64,000 nt of DNA, taken from NCBI GenBank assembly GCA_964571275.1, contig CAZNCQ010000005.1:13606-77605 (forward strand), given 5' to 3'. Position numbers and translations under genes: made by a program. The DNA is from DASRQZ01 sp964571275 (GTDB lineage Bacteria > Myxococcota_A > Polyangia > Fen-1088). The notes below the pieces were generated by a model. That model was given only the letters and a program-made list of their open reading frames with translations. It searched no databases and was not told the origin of the DNA. Shown here one piece after another: positions 16,262 to 25,155 of the stretch. The stretch's first letter is position 1; the number at the start of each line of letters is the position of its first letter.

Positions 16262-16296
16262 AGCGCGCTTCCCCATCGGGGCGGATTTCGCGGGAA

Positions 16297-16313
16297 GATC
16301 CGGCGCCGGGATC
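16297..16313 (+). terminator. Weak hairpin after the Cys-rich lipoprotein
   Basis: GATCC and GGATC flank a core that contains the palindrome CCGGCGCCGG (16300-16309). It is followed by CGTTTCAT, a very short T-run. It could end the TPR-lipoprotein transcript. Confidence 0.35.
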
Positions 16314-16392
16314 GTTTCATATAGGCACGGCTCGGTTCGAGAAAAGTCCCCGCGCCTCCCCACACCTTCTCCGCAAGACAGGAGCCCCTCTC

Positions 16393-17394
16393 GTGATTGA
16401 CGCGCGGTTGTCTCGTATCCGGACGTGGGTGGTCCTGATCTCGGCGATCGCCGCTCCCTCCTGTGGTGGCGGGGACAGCGTCCCGCTCTCGCAGCTTGGC
16501 GCCCGGTTGCTCGACGTCTCGTGCGACGTGTCGGTCCGTTGCCAGCAAGACGCGGACAAAGCCAGCTGCATGGCCAGTCATCAGCCGGCCCTCGATCAGC
16601 TCATGGCGAGCGTCGCCGCCGGCAAGACCAAGTACGACGGCGCGTCAGCCCAGGCTTGCCTCGACGCCTTCGATTCGGGCCAGAGCATCGGCAGCTGCAG
16701 CTTGACCACGGAGCTCAACCCGGTCCCGCTCACGGCCTGCGACGCGACTTTCACAGGGACCCTGGGCACCGGGGCGTCGTGTCTGATCGATCAGGAGTGC
16801 GTCTCCGCCAGCTGCGACAAGAGCAACTGCACCGGCGTCACCACGTGCTGCCTCGGCGTCTGCGCGCCGAAAGTCTCGCCAGTCGGGATCGGCGGCGACT
16901 GTTCGGCATCGCCCACGTCCTGCGTCGCCGGCACGTACTGCAAGGACGCGGCCGGGGCGACGCCGACTTGCACCGCGAAGATCGCCGCGGGACAGCCTTG
17001 CGATTCCGTCAACGGTACGACCCAGTGCGCGATCGGCACGATCTGCATCTTCACCGAGCCGCCGGGCGCGACCGGGATCTGCGGGAAACTTCCCGCGGAG
17101 GGACAACCCTGCGTTCCGTCGGGCTTCGGCTGCGACGTCGTGGTGGATGTCTGCACGACCAGCGCGACCTCTGCTCTGTCGACTTGCACGCGTAGAGGGG
17201 CCGTCGGCAGCCCCTGTGACACGGACATCCAGTGCCTTCCCTACGCTCTCTGTGATGCGACGGCGGGATCGTGCGTGGCACGCGGAGGCGCGGGCGCCGT
17301 GTGCGCAACGAGTGTGGCGACGTCGTGCCTCGGCTCGCTCGCGTGCGTCGGGGGCGCGTGCACGCTGCCTCCGCCGGTCCCCGCCTGTCCTTGA
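16393..17394 (+). CDS. Cys-rich lipoprotein
   Basis: A 333-aa secreted protein. The GTG at 16393 was chosen because it puts a signal peptide with lipobox APSC at about residue 20, and AGGAG lies 8 bases upstream. The body has about 35 cysteines in repeated short units (CLIDQECVSASCDKSNC, CCLGVCAPK, PCDTDIQCLPYALCD), suggesting several small disulfide-bonded modules. No enzyme motif is seen. It resembles other Cys-rich Myxococcota lipoproteins of unknown role. Confidence 0.72.
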   Translation: MIDARLSRIRTWVVLISAIAAPSCGGGDSVPLSQLGARLLDVSCDVSVRCQQDADKASCMASHQPALDQLMASVAAGKTKYDGASAQACLDAFDSGQSIGSCSLTTELNPVPLTACDATFTGTLGTGASCLIDQECVSASCDKSNCTGVTTCCLGVCAPKVSPVGIGGDCSASPTSCVAGTYCKDAAGATPTCTAKIAAGQPCDSVNGTTQCAIGTICIFTEPPGATGICGKLPAEGQPCVPSGFGCDVVVDVCTTSATSALSTCTRRGAVGSPCDTDIQCLPYALCDATAGSCVARGGAGAVCATSVATSCLGSLACVGGACTLPPPVPACP

Positions 17395-17396
17395 CC

Positions 17397-17434
17397 GAGG
17401 CTCAGCCGAGGCGCACTCGACGTCAGCGAGCCTC
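17397..17434. terminator. Inverted repeat between convergent genes
   Basis: GAGGCTC (17397-17403) and GAGCCTC (17428-17434) are perfect inverted arms. They span the 28-base gap between two convergent genes and the last codons of the DUF4331 gene. A second hairpin, GTGGGGC-G-GCCCCAC, follows at 17435-17449. No T-tract is present. Confidence 0.35.
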
Positions 17435-18409
17435 GTGGGGCGGCCCCACGTACGGAAACGCCGCCAGCAGATCGCGGTGGGGACCGACCTTGTCGCCCTT
17501 CACCTTTCCGTTGGTCAGGATCGGCAAGAAGACGTCGATGACGTCATCGGTGAGAAGCCGGCCGTTGGTCGGGTACGACGCGGGGCGCGTGGGATCGTAC
17601 TTCAGAATGTCCGGCAGCAGCGTCCGGGCCACGCGCTTCGCGTCTTCGGGCGCGTACCCGCCCGCGTGCGCCAGCTCGTGCGCGAACACGTCGACGAAGC
17701 GGGCATCGTCCTTGGGCTCGGCGGCGAGATACGCGTCTCGCGCGTCGCCGGCCAGGAAGACCGTCTGCGTGGGCCGCGCGCCGCGCTCGACCTGAACCCA
17801 GCCGCCGCCCGCGCCGCCCGACGGCACGAGCACGCGCATCCACAGCCCCACCGGCCCCGCGCCGAGGGCGGCGTTGGGCAGATCCAGCACCAGGCTGTGC
17901 ACGTTCTTGTCGGCGAAGTAATCAGCGCCGGTGAACTGCAGATCGTGCAGGGCGCCCAGCACGTCGAAGAAGAACGGATCGCTGCGCCGGCCCACGAACA
18001 CACGGTGGTCGCCGGCTTCGGTCGCCCGCGCCTCGCGCCCGGTGGAGACCGGTATCCGTTCGGCGATGACGCGGCCCTCGTCGCCCATCTGCGCGGCCTG
18101 CGCGCCTTCGGATCGGCGCAGCGTCGCGGTCTGGGCGCCGCCCGGCGACGTCGAGACGCGCAGCCGGTAGCCGATGTCGGCCACGGCATCGCCGTTGGTG
18201 TCGATGCGCAGCTCGTACACCGCCTCGGGCGCGTACGGCTCGGTGGTGGTGGGCTGCGGCGGGTTCACGCCCGAGGATGGGTGCGCGTTCATGATCAGGA
18301 TCGACCGGCCCGGGTCACCGGGCTTGGGGAAGGCGAACAGATCCGTCAGGTCCAGTCGCGCGTCCCCGCGCGGGAACCCGACGTGGGGACCCGAATAGTG
18401 ATGCGACAT
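17423..18409 (-). CDS. DUF4331 family protein
   Basis: The 328-aa product opens with MSHHYSGPHVGFPRGDARLD, the characteristic start of DUF4331, and has the later segments FFFDVLGALHDLQFTGADYF and NVHSLVLDLPNAALG. It ends with RPASYPTNGRLLTDDVIDVF, also typical. The domain is widespread in secreted or surface proteins, but its biochemical role is unknown. No signal peptide precedes the domain here. Confidence 0.85.
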   Translation of the reverse strand: MSHHYSGPHVGFPRGDARLDLTDLFAFPKPGDPGRSILIMNAHPSSGVNPPQPTTTEPYAPEAVYELRIDTNGDAVADIGYRLRVSTSPGGAQTATLRRSEGAQAAQMGDEGRVIAERIPVSTGREARATEAGDHRVFVGRRSDPFFFDVLGALHDLQFTGADYFADKNVHSLVLDLPNAALGAGPVGLWMRVLVPSGGAGGGWVQVERGARPTQTVFLAGDARDAYLAAEPKDDARFVDVFAHELAHAGGYAPEDAKRVARTLLPDILKYDPTRPASYPTNGRLLTDDVIDVFLPILTNGKVKGDKVGPHRDLLAAFPYVGPPHEAR

Positions 18410-18507
18410 GCGTGCTCTGTTGCGCACCGTGGTACATGCGCGCAACGGGGCGCCGGCTGATTCAGAGTCGGACCCGAGGCTTCGACAGCGGCGCATACTG
18501 GAGTGCG

Positions 18508-19080
18508 TTGACTCATCTCGAGGCACGACGGTCCGCTGTGTTGTTGATCGCGGTCGCCACCGCCGCGGCCGTCGCCGTCGCCGGTTGTCGGCGCGAGCCG
18601 CCGGCGCCGCCGTTGCCGTCGCCTGCACCCCCATCGCCGGGGACCGCGCCTGCGGCTGTGGCGAAATCACGGGACGACGCCGGCGATCTCGCGCCGCTCG
18701 AGCGAGCGTTGCCCGCCATCGCCGGCGCCTTTCGCGGCGGCCCGCTCGACCGTCACGATGGCTTCGTGCGCCGCCGCTACGCGCGCGGCGCGACGCGGAT
18801 CGAGATCACCGTCGCGTATCGGCCTCAGCGCGGGGACGAATACCAGCAGTGGATGACGGCCGCGCGCGATTACCCGCTTGCGACGTTGGACCTGCCGCCC
18901 AGCGAGGCGAGCGGCTTCTTCACCTGCGCCGATTCCGGCGGCCGCGATGCCTGCGACCTGCACATCCAGCTGCGCGCCGGCTACCACGTCGAGGTGCTGG
19001 GCGGAGGCACCGCGACGCGTGCCGACCTGGAGCAGCTCATGTCCGCGGCGCCGATGGCGGCGCTGGTCACGACGCGGTGA
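18508..19080 (+). CDS. Small lipoprotein, unknown function
   Basis: Starting at a TTG (18508), the protein (190 aa) has a signal peptide ending in lipobox VAGC (Cys 27), a Pro-rich linker and a compact domain of about 130 residues containing DGFVRRRYARGATRIEITVA and CADSGGRDACDLHIQLR. The frame is open further upstream to 18412, but only the TTG start places the signal peptide at the N-terminus. No family was recognised. Confidence 0.6.
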   Translation: MTHLEARRSAVLLIAVATAAAVAVAGCRREPPAPPLPSPAPPSPGTAPAAVAKSRDDAGDLAPLERALPAIAGAFRGGPLDRHDGFVRRRYARGATRIEITVAYRPQRGDEYQQWMTAARDYPLATLDLPPSEASGFFTCADSGGRDACDLHIQLRAGYHVEVLGGGTATRADLEQLMSAAPMAALVTTR

Positions 19081-19238
19081 GGCTGCCCGCCGACCGCGTT
19101 TCAGGATCTCCATGCCACTTTCGCGACGAATACCCTTGGCGCCGGGCCTTTGGGCGTGCGTGATTGATCCGAAGCCGTCACGCAACCATGACAGCGGGCT
19201 GACTCGTCCGTCGCCCGGGTCATGCTCAGGAGGTCTCG

Positions 19239-20597
19239 TTGAAGCGCGCTCTCGTTTTTGTCGGTCTCGCGTTCGCCTTTGGCCTGCCGGTCGGTCTATC
19301 GGGTCTGGGCTGCAACGGCACCGCGGGTTCCGGTAGCGGCGGCCTGGGCGGAGAACCGGGGGGAGCCGGCACCGGCGGCGCGGTGGGGACCGCGGGCGCG
19401 TCGGGGCAGGCCGGCGCCAGCGGCGTCGCCGGCGCGAGCGGATCGGGCGGGGCGTCGAACAGCGGCGGGACGACCGGCGCGGGCGGCGCGATCGGCGGCG
19501 GCGGCAGCGGCAGCGGCGGGACGACCGGCGGCACGGGCGGCGTCACCGGCTCGGGCGGCCTCACCGGTGGGGGCGGCGCGACGCCGCTCGGCGCGTCGTA
19601 CTTCATCGGCGCCGACATCACCGACCAGGAGACGCAGGCCGTCGCGACGCGGGCCAATCTGCTCACGTTGATGAAGGCGCACGGCTTCAACTACGTGCGC
19701 TTGCGGACCTTCGTCGACCCCAAGGCCGCCGACGGCTACGACAAGACCAACGGCTTCGATGACATCGCCCACACCGTCGCGTTCGGCAAGCAGGTCAAGG
19801 ATGCCGGCATGGGCCTGCTGGTCGACTTTCACTACAGCGACAACTGGGCCGACCCCGGCAAGCAATGCGTCCCGGTCGCGTGGCAGAGCATCACGACGAT
19901 CGCGGGCCTGGCGACCATGGTCCACGATTACACCAAGGACGCGATCACGCAGCTGGTCGCGGGGGGCGCGCGGCCCGACATGGTCCAGATCGGCAACGAA
20001 GAGACGCCCGGGATCCTGATTCACCTGTGCGACAGCCGCGGCTTGCCGCTGGCGGGCATCGCCGGCTACAACGCGGTGAACGGCGCGCTCTATCTCTATT
20101 CGTCGACCGACAAGGGCGCGCCCCCGGCCGGTGGGCCGCCCGCCGGAGGCTGGAACAACCTGGGCCTGCTGCTGAACGCGGCGGCGCAAGGGATCAAGGA
20201 CGTCGATACCGGGATCAAGATCGCCCTGCACCTCGATCGCGGCAACGACCTCGCGTCGAGCCGCAACTTCATTCAAAACGCCACGGCCAAGGGCGTGCCG
20301 TTCGACGTCTTCGCCGAGTCCTGCTACGTCAACGTGCAGGGGCAGCCCGCGGACTGGCAGGCCACGTTCAGCGCGCTGTCGACGCAGTTCCCGACCGTCA
20401 AGCTGATGATTGGCGAGTACAGCACGGCGCAGCGGGCGGCCAACGACGTGATCTTCGGGCTGCCCAATCAACAGGGGATCGGGACGTTCAACTGGCAGCC
20501 GACCGACCTGTGGACGCGCGCCGGCGCCAACTACACCGTGCAGCCCGACATGTCGATCTACGACACGATGAAGACCGACTACGCCGCCCGGCTCTGA
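19239..20597 (+). CDS. GH53 arabinogalactan endo-beta-1,4-galactanase, lipoprotein
   Basis: A TTG at 19239 follows the strong ribosome site AGGAGG. Residues 1-25 form a signal peptide with lipobox GLGC, and residues about 26-113 are a Gly/Ala/Ser-rich linker. From about 115 the sequence is glycoside hydrolase family 53: FIGADITDQE, FNYVRLRTFVDP and LLVDFHYSDNWADPGKQ. E254 in IGNEE is the likely acid/base and E393 in MIGEYS the likely nucleophile. GH53 enzymes cut beta-1,4-galactan side chains of pectin, so the enzyme suggests use of plant polysaccharide at the cell surface. No other galactan gene is nearby. Confidence 0.87.
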   Translation: MKRALVFVGLAFAFGLPVGLSGLGCNGTAGSGSGGLGGEPGGAGTGGAVGTAGASGQAGASGVAGASGSGGASNSGGTTGAGGAIGGGGSGSGGTTGGTGGVTGSGGLTGGGGATPLGASYFIGADITDQETQAVATRANLLTLMKAHGFNYVRLRTFVDPKAADGYDKTNGFDDIAHTVAFGKQVKDAGMGLLVDFHYSDNWADPGKQCVPVAWQSITTIAGLATMVHDYTKDAITQLVAGGARPDMVQIGNEETPGILIHLCDSRGLPLAGIAGYNAVNGALYLYSSTDKGAPPAGGPPAGGWNNLGLLLNAAAQGIKDVDTGIKIALHLDRGNDLASSRNFIQNATAKGVPFDVFAESCYVNVQGQPADWQATFSALSTQFPTVKLMIGEYSTAQRAANDVIFGLPNQQGIGTFNWQPTDLWTRAGANYTVQPDMSIYDTMKTDYAARL

Positions 20598-20763
20598 CCG
20601 CGTTCGTCCGCGGGCGTACGCCTTCCGGAGAAGAAGGTCGGGAAGAAGGCCCCCCGGCTTGCGTTGGGCAGGCAGATGGGTTGGGATGCCTGCCGGGAGA
20701 CGCAGTCAGGTCCGGTCTCCAGGGGAGAACGGGTGTGAGCAATCAGGTCGGGCAGAGGGAGCG

Positions 20764-21918
20764 GTGAGGCCCGCCGGCGGCGGCGTTGCGGGCCGACTCG
20801 CGGTGACCGCGGCCCTGATGCTGGCGCTGCTGCCGGCGTGCGGCGAGTCCGAGCGGCTGGTGCTGATCTGGGTCACTCTCGCGGATGGCGTGAATCCTGA
20901 CACCATTGCGTCGCTCCAGGCCCGCACGTCGCCGCATTTCAACCTCGAGCCGCCCGTCGATATACGCTGTGATGCGGGGCGTACGTGTTATCCGATGTTG
21001 CTGGGCATCTATCTGCACTCGCATTCGGGGCCTGTGGACGTGCACGTATTCGCGTACCCCTCTCACGGTGAGGCAGTGGCTTCGGGCAAGCTCGACGGAA
21101 TAGACGGGTTCGGGCCCACGCCAACTCTTCTGCTGTATCCGTGCATCGCCCCGGAGTCGGACAAGACGATGCTGTGCCAGATGCCACCCACGCCCGACGC
21201 AGGAACCGACGCCGACGCGGGAGCAGATGTGAAGGACGCCGCGGATGCGGCCGATGGGAACACACGCTCGGAGGTCGGCGACGACCGCCCGCCCGACGAA
21301 CGGCCGGAGACGGGCGACGCGCATCCAGACGAACGCCCGGACGTGATTGACGTCGCGATGGATACACCGGACGCGACGGACGCGGATGCATTGATCGATA
21401 CCGGAGTCGATCAAAGCGAGACCGGCGACATAGTGGACGCGCCCCCGGAAACGAACCCCGACGGCGCTGATGCCGACGTCGCTCCGTCGGCTTGCACAAC
21501 CTACTGCACCGGTATCGTCCGCGCTTGTTCAGCGCTGTTCTCGGGAGAGCCTCAGTGCGAACTCAGTTGCGCTGCCGCGAACCTCGATTCTGATTCCATG
21601 GCCTGCCGAATCGGCAACATCGAAGCCGCGGCCAACGATCCGACGAAATGCGCTGAGGCGAGCTTGGCCAGCCCCGACTGTCCTTCGGGGGGCTGCATCG
21701 TGTATTGCTTGCTCGGCGCATCCGTATGCGGTGACGCGCTCTTCTCACTGAGTGATTGCCTATCGATTGCGTGTGACCCTAATTTGCCATTCGGTGACGC
21801 CCAATCACCGCGCAGCACCGACTCTCTTCTCTGCCGCATGGCCTGGCTCCAGGACGCAATCGAGGACCCCGATCTCTGCCTCCGGGCACAACCGACAGGG
21901 CCCTGCCAGGCGCATTGA
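20764..21918 (+). CDS. Lipoprotein with Asp-rich linker and Cys-rich C-terminus
   Basis: A GTG at 20764 gives a 384-aa protein with a signal peptide and lipobox LPAC (about residue 26). An N-terminal domain of about 120 residues is followed by an acidic Asp/Ala/Pro linker (DAGTDADAGADVKDAADAAD) and a C-terminal domain with many cysteines (CTTYCTGIVRACSALF, CIVYCLLGASVC). The last third is less GC-rich than most genes of the window. No family was recognised; it is probably a surface protein. Confidence 0.68.
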   Translation: MRPAGGGVAGRLAVTAALMLALLPACGESERLVLIWVTLADGVNPDTIASLQARTSPHFNLEPPVDIRCDAGRTCYPMLLGIYLHSHSGPVDVHVFAYPSHGEAVASGKLDGIDGFGPTPTLLLYPCIAPESDKTMLCQMPPTPDAGTDADAGADVKDAADAADGNTRSEVGDDRPPDERPETGDAHPDERPDVIDVAMDTPDATDADALIDTGVDQSETGDIVDAPPETNPDGADADVAPSACTTYCTGIVRACSALFSGEPQCELSCAAANLDSDSMACRIGNIEAAANDPTKCAEASLASPDCPSGGCIVYCLLGASVCGDALFSLSDCLSIACDPNLPFGDAQSPRSTDSLLCRMAWLQDAIEDPDLCLRAQPTGPCQAH

Positions 21919-21954
21919 GTGCCACGGGCTCACTGCGCCTGGCGTGTGCGGAGC

Positions 21955-22482
21955 TTAGTTGCGGAAGACTTCAATCGAACCGATTATCGTATTCTGTTTG
22001 AGATCGCAGAAGAGCCGCATTCCCATTGGAGAGCCGCCAGGTGCCGTCGTCGGGAGCAGCAGTGGGCCAGTTGCTGTGGCTGTTCCCGATGGCATCGGAA
22101 ACGTACTCGGCGAGGTCGGCAGCGATATGAAGTTCGTATCAGACTCTGTACGGACATCGCAGTAGGAAGCCGTTGAGGGCGAGAAAGGAACTTTGACTGA
22201 CACGGTCAGCGATACGGGACCGGCCGAACTGTCGTCGTCGTCGGTGACGTGTTCCAAGGGACATAAAACGTCCAGTTCGGCGCCCACAACCATGACTCCC
22301 ATGCTGCTGTAAGAAAGGCTCGGCCCCGCACCACCGCCAGCCCCCCCCACACCGCCGACTACCGATTCCTTCTGACAAATGCTGGGGTGGTAGTCGATCC
22401 GCTTGGGGCGCGCGCTGGCGCCGACTGTCCAAACGACGATCAAAGCGACCACTACAAGACCGAGAAAACGATAGGATCTCAT
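21955..22482 (-). CDS. Small secreted protein, unknown
   Basis: A 175-aa product with a signal peptide (MRSYRFLGLVVVALIVVWTV) and a short beta-rich body with four cysteines. The ATG at 22482 overlaps the stop of the upstream lipoprotein by ATGA and has GGAGGG 7 bases upstream, which decides the start over an ATG at 22497. Two hand-counted 60-base lines in and beside it (21961-22020, 22441-22500) are each 47% GC, well below neighbouring genes. No homologous family was recognised. Confidence 0.65.
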   Translation of the reverse strand: MRSYRFLGLVVVALIVVWTVGASARPKRIDYHPSICQKESVVGGVGGAGGGAGPSLSYSSMGVMVVGAELDVLCPLEHVTDDDDSSAGPVSLTVSVKVPFSPSTASYCDVRTESDTNFISLPTSPSTFPMPSGTATATGPLLLPTTAPGGSPMGMRLFCDLKQNTIIGSIEVFRN

Positions 22483-23063
22483 TGCTTTTCCCTCCATGGG
22501 CTGGGTTCCCTTCGCTGTTCAGGCGGACGCAACTGGTTTGCCAAGATCCAGGTCGACAGAAACTTCTTGCCCCCTTTTTCGACCAGGACGCGCCCCGTGC
22601 GGTAACGGGGTCCTGGGAAACTCATGAAGGGGCTCGCCGGCTGGATGTCGATGACCGCTCGGTTGACCTTGATGAAGGTGTTCCAGTCGGGATACGTGAC
22701 GTCAACGTAGCAGGCAGTCTTGGAATCCAGGCATTTGGGTTGGCCTACGTTGATCTGGTTACGAAGCGCATCAGGCAACTGTTGGAAGGTCTGGATTAGC
22801 TTCCCTTTTGCCTCCAGTTGGGACAAAGCAGCCGAGTCGGGCTGAAGCAAAGGTAGCGGTTCGCTGAACCTTGCCAGCAAGGCTGCCCGTCCCTGGCTTT
22901 CCTCGTCCGCGATCGGTGGTTCTGGAGGAATTGGCAACTCCGATGGTGGATAGTCATATGGCGGCGCACCTTGAGCGGCTTTGGAGCTCTTGCAACCGGT
23001 CGCTGCTGCCGCGAGCAGAACGAACAGCCCCAATCTCCATTGGGGAAAAAGAAGTTGTTTCAT
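22479..23063 (-). CDS. Small lipoprotein, unknown
   Basis: A 194-aa putative lipoprotein with lipobox ATGC (Cys 24), a Pro-rich segment (PPYDYPPSELPIPPEPP) and a C-terminal part containing KTACYVDVTYPDWNTFIKVN. It is the first gene of a two-gene unit; its stop overlaps the next start by ATGA. Base composition is lower in GC than the surroundings. No function can be assigned. Confidence 0.65.
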   Translation of the reverse strand: MKQLLFPQWRLGLFVLLAAAATGCKSSKAAQGAPPYDYPPSELPIPPEPPIADEESQGRAALLARFSEPLPLLQPDSAALSQLEAKGKLIQTFQQLPDALRNQINVGQPKCLDSKTACYVDVTYPDWNTFIKVNRAVIDIQPASPFMSFPGPRYRTGRVLVEKGGKKFLSTWILANQLRPPEQRREPSPWREKQ

Positions 23064-23246
23064 GGTCGACCCCCTTTGGGCCCGCTCTAGACAGACGGCG
23101 GGCGTAGCGACAAGTCCGGTCCAGCGACACCACGTCGCTTCCGACCTTGTCGATCTTCAAACGGAGCGGGCCGAGGTTCTTCCTACATCGGAGACGTCAA
23201 ACCACCCCTGGTCACCCGATATGCCCTGCTATAGGATGCCGAGCGG

Positions 23247-24044
23247 ATGCGGTCGGGGATCTGGCGGATTGGAATCGTGGCGGCGCTGGCAGTCACGCCG
23301 AGTGGCCGCACGGCGTGGGCGCAGGCGGCGACCGCGCCACCACTCGGCAGTGCCGACGCCACTACCAACGAGGCCAAGGCGCGCGCGCAACAGTGTCTCG
23401 ATCGCGGCAACCAGCTGCTGAACGAGCGCGCCTTCGAAAAGGCGCTCGCGGAGTTCCGCGCCGCGTACGGACTATTCCCGAGTCCGAAGATTCTCTTCAA
23501 CGAAGCTGAGGCCGAGCGAGAGCTGGGAAAGTTCGTCGACGCCGCCGCGCACTACGATGCGTTCCTGCGCCAGTTCGTTTACGCTGAGAGCGACGAGGAC
23601 GTGCAACGAATCGAAGCGGCGAAAGATGCCGCGCAGGCCGCGCGCGCCAAGATCGCGACCATCGACCCGGATGCGCCGAAAGGCGTCGAAATTGTCGTCG
23701 ATGCGCGCTCGTTCGGCACGATGCCGCTAGCGGAGCCTTTGCGCGTCGACCCCGGATACCACCTGGTCACTTTTCGCCGCGCGGGCCTACGCGATTCCAA
23801 TCGCGCGATATTCCTGTCACTCGGAGAGCGGCTGCGCGTGAAACCGGATCCGGCGCGCGAGCCGATCATCGTCGCTCTCGAACCGCCGACACCAGTTCAG
23901 CCACCCAAGCCGCTCTGGCGGCGCTGGCCGTTCTGGGCCGTTGCCGGGGCGGCCGTCGTGGGCGGCGTGGCGGCGATCTTTTTGGCTAACCGCAGCGACC
24001 GGCCGCCCTGTACAACCGGCGCGATCTGCACGCAGGGCGACTGA
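23247..24044 (+). CDS. Exported TPR protein with membrane anchor
   Basis: A 265-aa protein: signal peptide ending AWA (residues about 1-25), a TPR region (RGNQLLNERAFEKALAEFRAAY, LFNEAEAERELGKFVDAAAH), a beta segment typical of PEGA-like domains (VEIVVDARSFGTMPLAEPLRV), and a membrane helix after WRRWPFWAVAG near the end. It shares its plan and the ALAEFREAY-like TPR with the protein at 14495-15226. Function is unknown; envelope scaffolding is a guess. Its start is 184 bases from the divergent lipoprotein. Confidence 0.75.
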   Translation: MRSGIWRIGIVAALAVTPSGRTAWAQAATAPPLGSADATTNEAKARAQQCLDRGNQLLNERAFEKALAEFRAAYGLFPSPKILFNEAEAERELGKFVDAAAHYDAFLRQFVYAESDEDVQRIEAAKDAAQAARAKIATIDPDAPKGVEIVVDARSFGTMPLAEPLRVDPGYHLVTFRRAGLRDSNRAIFLSLGERLRVKPDPAREPIIVALEPPTPVQPPKPLWRRWPFWAVAGAAVVGGVAAIFLANRSDRPPCTTGAICTQGD

Positions 24045-24059
24045 GCTCCCCCCGCGCGC

Positions 24060-25028
24060 TCAGCGCGCCGCCGACTTCACCGCCGACGCCAGCCAGCGGT
24101 TGATGCTGACGTCGACCTGGCTGGTGAGCGCGCGCGCCAGCGACGCGAACTCGCTGGCGGTGACGCCGGCGTCCTCGCGCATGTAGCGTCCGGTCTCCTC
24201 GACCAGGGCGGTGCGCGCCTGCTTGAGCCAGCGCGAGATCGTCGAGTCATTGACGGCGTAGACCGTCGCCAGCTGCTCCAGGGTCACACCGTGCAGGTTG
24301 TGCAATCGCAACAGCGATCGCTCGCGATCGTTCAGCTTGCGCAGCGCCGCCTCGAACGCGCGTGCAAACACGTCGGCATAGTGGGTCTTGATGTATCCGA
24401 GCTCGGGGTCGCGCTCGATGATCTCGGCTTCGATCGCGGCGCGCCGCTCGAATTGCTCGCGCGCCCCTTCGGAGCGCCGCAATGTCGAGACCGTGCGCTT
24501 CACCACGACGGCTATCCAGGCGCCCAGCGGCGCGCGCCCCGAGAACGAGAGGATCTTGGGCGGCGCATCCTCGACCGCGACCAGCAGCTTTTGCCGCAAG
24601 ACCTGCGTCAGCTCTTCGGCGAACGGCGACGGATCGTCGGCGCGCCGGGCGGCCATCACGGACGGCTTGACCAGCGTATCGATGATGATCCGGATGGCGG
24701 CAGCATCGCCCTGGCCCGCGGCACACGCGAGGTACAGATCCGCCGCGATCAGCGAGCCGATCGCCGCCATGACGTCGGCGCCATTCGGCAGTCGTTCGCG
24801 CGCCTCCGCGCCCAGCGCCTCGCGCGCGCACCGGCCGAGCAGCACCAGAAACCGCTCCGGATCGACCGTGACGCTGGGGAATGCGCTGCGACCGATTTCG
24901 ATCGCGGCGCTCAGGGCCGCCGCCAGCGCGCTGGACTCTTCGCGCGCCGGCGGTCTGGTCCGGCGCTCCGTCTCCGTCGCTTTGCTGTCCAACCCGCGAT
25001 GGAACGCCTCGATGTGCGAAAGGGTCAT
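24060..25028 (-). CDS. TIGR03001-type (myxobacterial) RNA polymerase sigma factor
   Basis: A 322-aa sigma-70-like protein of the group first described from myxobacteria. The N-terminal half is not typical region 2, but GAWIAVVVKRTVSTLRR aligns with the end of region 2, and LRKLNDRERSLLRLHNLHGV with TISRWLKQARTALVEETG is a clear region 4 helix-turn-helix. It is divergent from a Ser/Thr kinase gene whose first residues look like a zinc anti-sigma domain, with 127 bases between the two starts. That arrangement suggests the kinase controls this factor, which is inference. Confidence 0.8.
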   Translation of the reverse strand: MTLSHIEAFHRGLDSKATETERRTRPPAREESSALAAALSAAIEIGRSAFPSVTVDPERFLVLLGRCAREALGAEARERLPNGADVMAAIGSLIAADLYLACAAGQGDAAAIRIIIDTLVKPSVMAARRADDPSPFAEELTQVLRQKLLVAVEDAPPKILSFSGRAPLGAWIAVVVKRTVSTLRRSEGAREQFERRAAIEAEIIERDPELGYIKTHYADVFARAFEAALRKLNDRERSLLRLHNLHGVTLEQLATVYAVNDSTISRWLKQARTALVEETGRYMREDAGVTASEFASLARALTSQVDVSINRWLASAVKSAAR

Positions 25029-25155
25029 GGGACAGGCGGCGGCCAGTCTACTCCTGGTCGGTGGCGGCCGCCGGGTCCCCGGGTTGCGCGGCCTTTGATT
25101 TTTCTCGCGACCTGAGACAACGTCGTAGCGTCGAAGGGGGGCCAAGGGGCTGGCG

